From: Clostridium caldaquaticum
GTDB lineage: Bacteria > Bacillota > Clostridia > Clostridiales > Clostridiaceae
Length of the DNA: 64,000 bases
Reading direction: 5' to 3'
NCBI RefSeq assembly: GCF_023806125.1
Contig: NZ_JAMSKT010000014.1
Coordinates: 24,306-88,305, forward strand
Shown: positions 63,736-64,000 of the stretch, piece after piece
Position numbering within the stretch: position 1 is the first letter of the stretch
Layout of the letters: each line of letters starts with the position of its first letter
Translations under genes and position numbers: made by a program
Notes under the pieces: generated by a model
What the model was told of the DNA's origin: nothing
Seen by the model: only the letters and a program-made list of their open reading frames with translations
Databases searched by the model: none

Positions 63736-63764
63736 TAGACAAACTATATGCTGTAATGTGATAT
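63736..63764 (+). promoter_or_regulatory. Candidate rRNA promoter P1
   Basis: TAGACA, 17 bases, TGATAT, about 230 bases upstream of the presumed 16S start. Confidence 0.45.
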
Positions 63765-63846
63765 TATATAAAACGTTCCTTGAATGAACGGCAGCTTCTG
63801 CTGAATGATTTAAAATATAAAGTTAAATCCTGAAGCAAAAAAGTTG

Positions 63847-63875
63847 TTGACATTAAAGAAACAACATGATAAGAT
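63847..63875 (+). promoter_or_regulatory. rRNA operon promoter P2
   Basis: TTGACA, exactly 17 bases, TAAGAT: consensus -35, directly ahead of the rRNA leader. Confidence 0.8.
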
Positions 63876-63881
63876 ATAAAA

Positions 63882-63919
63882 GCTGTTAGATAACAGCGAA
63901 ATCAATTGGTCTTTGAAAA
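63882..63919 (+). promoter_or_regulatory. rRNA leader with boxB-like hairpin and boxA
   Basis: GCTGTTA (63882-63888) pairs with TAACAGC (63891-63897), followed by TGGTCTTTGAAAA (63907-63919), a match to the boxA antitermination site of Firmicute rRNA leaders. Confidence 0.8.
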
Positions 63920-63992
63920 TTAAACAGAGAATAATTAAGATAAACCAGCAATTCTTTTGAATTAAAAAATGAGCATAAAGATTCAAACTTTT

Positions 63993-64000
63993 AAATTGAG
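63993..64000 (+). rRNA. Probable first bases of 16S rRNA
   Basis: The window ends in AAATTGAG, matching the conserved 5' end of 16S rRNA just before the universal AGTTTGATCCTGGCTCAG. The remainder is outside the window, so this rests on position and eight bases. Confidence 0.45.

Noticed and set aside
1..64000. CRISPR arrays, transposases, phage genes
   Set aside because: No regularly spaced direct repeats, no transposase or integrase motif and no phage-like gene was seen on either strand.

Overview
The window is AT-rich chromosomal DNA from an anaerobic, endospore-forming low-GC Firmicute, most likely Clostridium sensu stricto or a close relative. The evidence is the strong A/T codon bias, the sporulation-linked genes bofA and lonC, a trimeric [FeFe] hydrogenase, a T-box in front of ilvB, Bacillus/Clostridium-type SRP RNA and the familiar clostridial gene orders ffs-dnaX-ybaB-recR-yaaL-bofA and mazG-like-yybS-gdpP-rplI-lonC-dnaB. 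No insertion sequence, phage gene or CRISPR array was seen.

Layout. 1-1773 (minus): truncated acetolactate synthase gene under T-box control. 1857-5188: four-gene metal-homeostasis-type operon (two CobW-family GTPases, DUF318 permease, DUF1980 protein). 5191-6207: tRNA-Tyr/Thr/Val on the minus strand, then tRNA-Ser and SRP RNA on the plus strand. 6272-9739: DNA replication/repair housekeeping genes and bofA, followed by a 50-codon zinc-ribbon gene on the other strand. 10461-23101: surface polysaccharide locus. It holds an initiating sugar-phosphate transferase, two glycosyltransferases (one resembling sialyltransferases), Wzy, NeuB-like synthase, a NeuA-phosphatase fusion, Wzx, UDP-galactopyranose mutase, an unrecognised 501-residue protein and the Wzz/BY-kinase/PHP-phosphatase control module. 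The predicted product contains a nonulosonic acid and probably galactofuranose.

23229-27677: an SGNH-like protein lacking its catalytic serine, then a compact module of two SipW-type secreted proteins, an ER/archaeal-type signal peptidase with a large membrane extension, and a DUF5305 protein. This looks like a matrix-fibre or surface-protein export system next to the polysaccharide locus and is the most interesting part of the window. 27708-29030: cation efflux gene with palindromic operators. 29040-36314: housekeeping genes including c-di-AMP phosphodiesterase gdpP, then tRNA-Thr.

36394-45143: mixed small operons (zinc-ribbon protein, Na/Pi cotransporter, small kinase, M20 hydrolase, malic enzyme, MATE exporter, two tandem HAD phosphatases). 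45179-49369 (minus): hydCBA electron-bifurcating hydrogenase. 49653-54064: DUF3006 protein, pgsA, FAD dehydrogenase, purA and a tandem pair of DUF1858 proteins. 54233-57583: giant hybrid histidine kinase with two kinase cores. 57706-61531: GlpP and a GlpP-type leader terminator controlling a glycerol-3-phosphate oxidation operon. 62180-63559: murD. 63736-64000: tandem rRNA promoters, antitermination leader and what appears to be the first bases of 16S rRNA.
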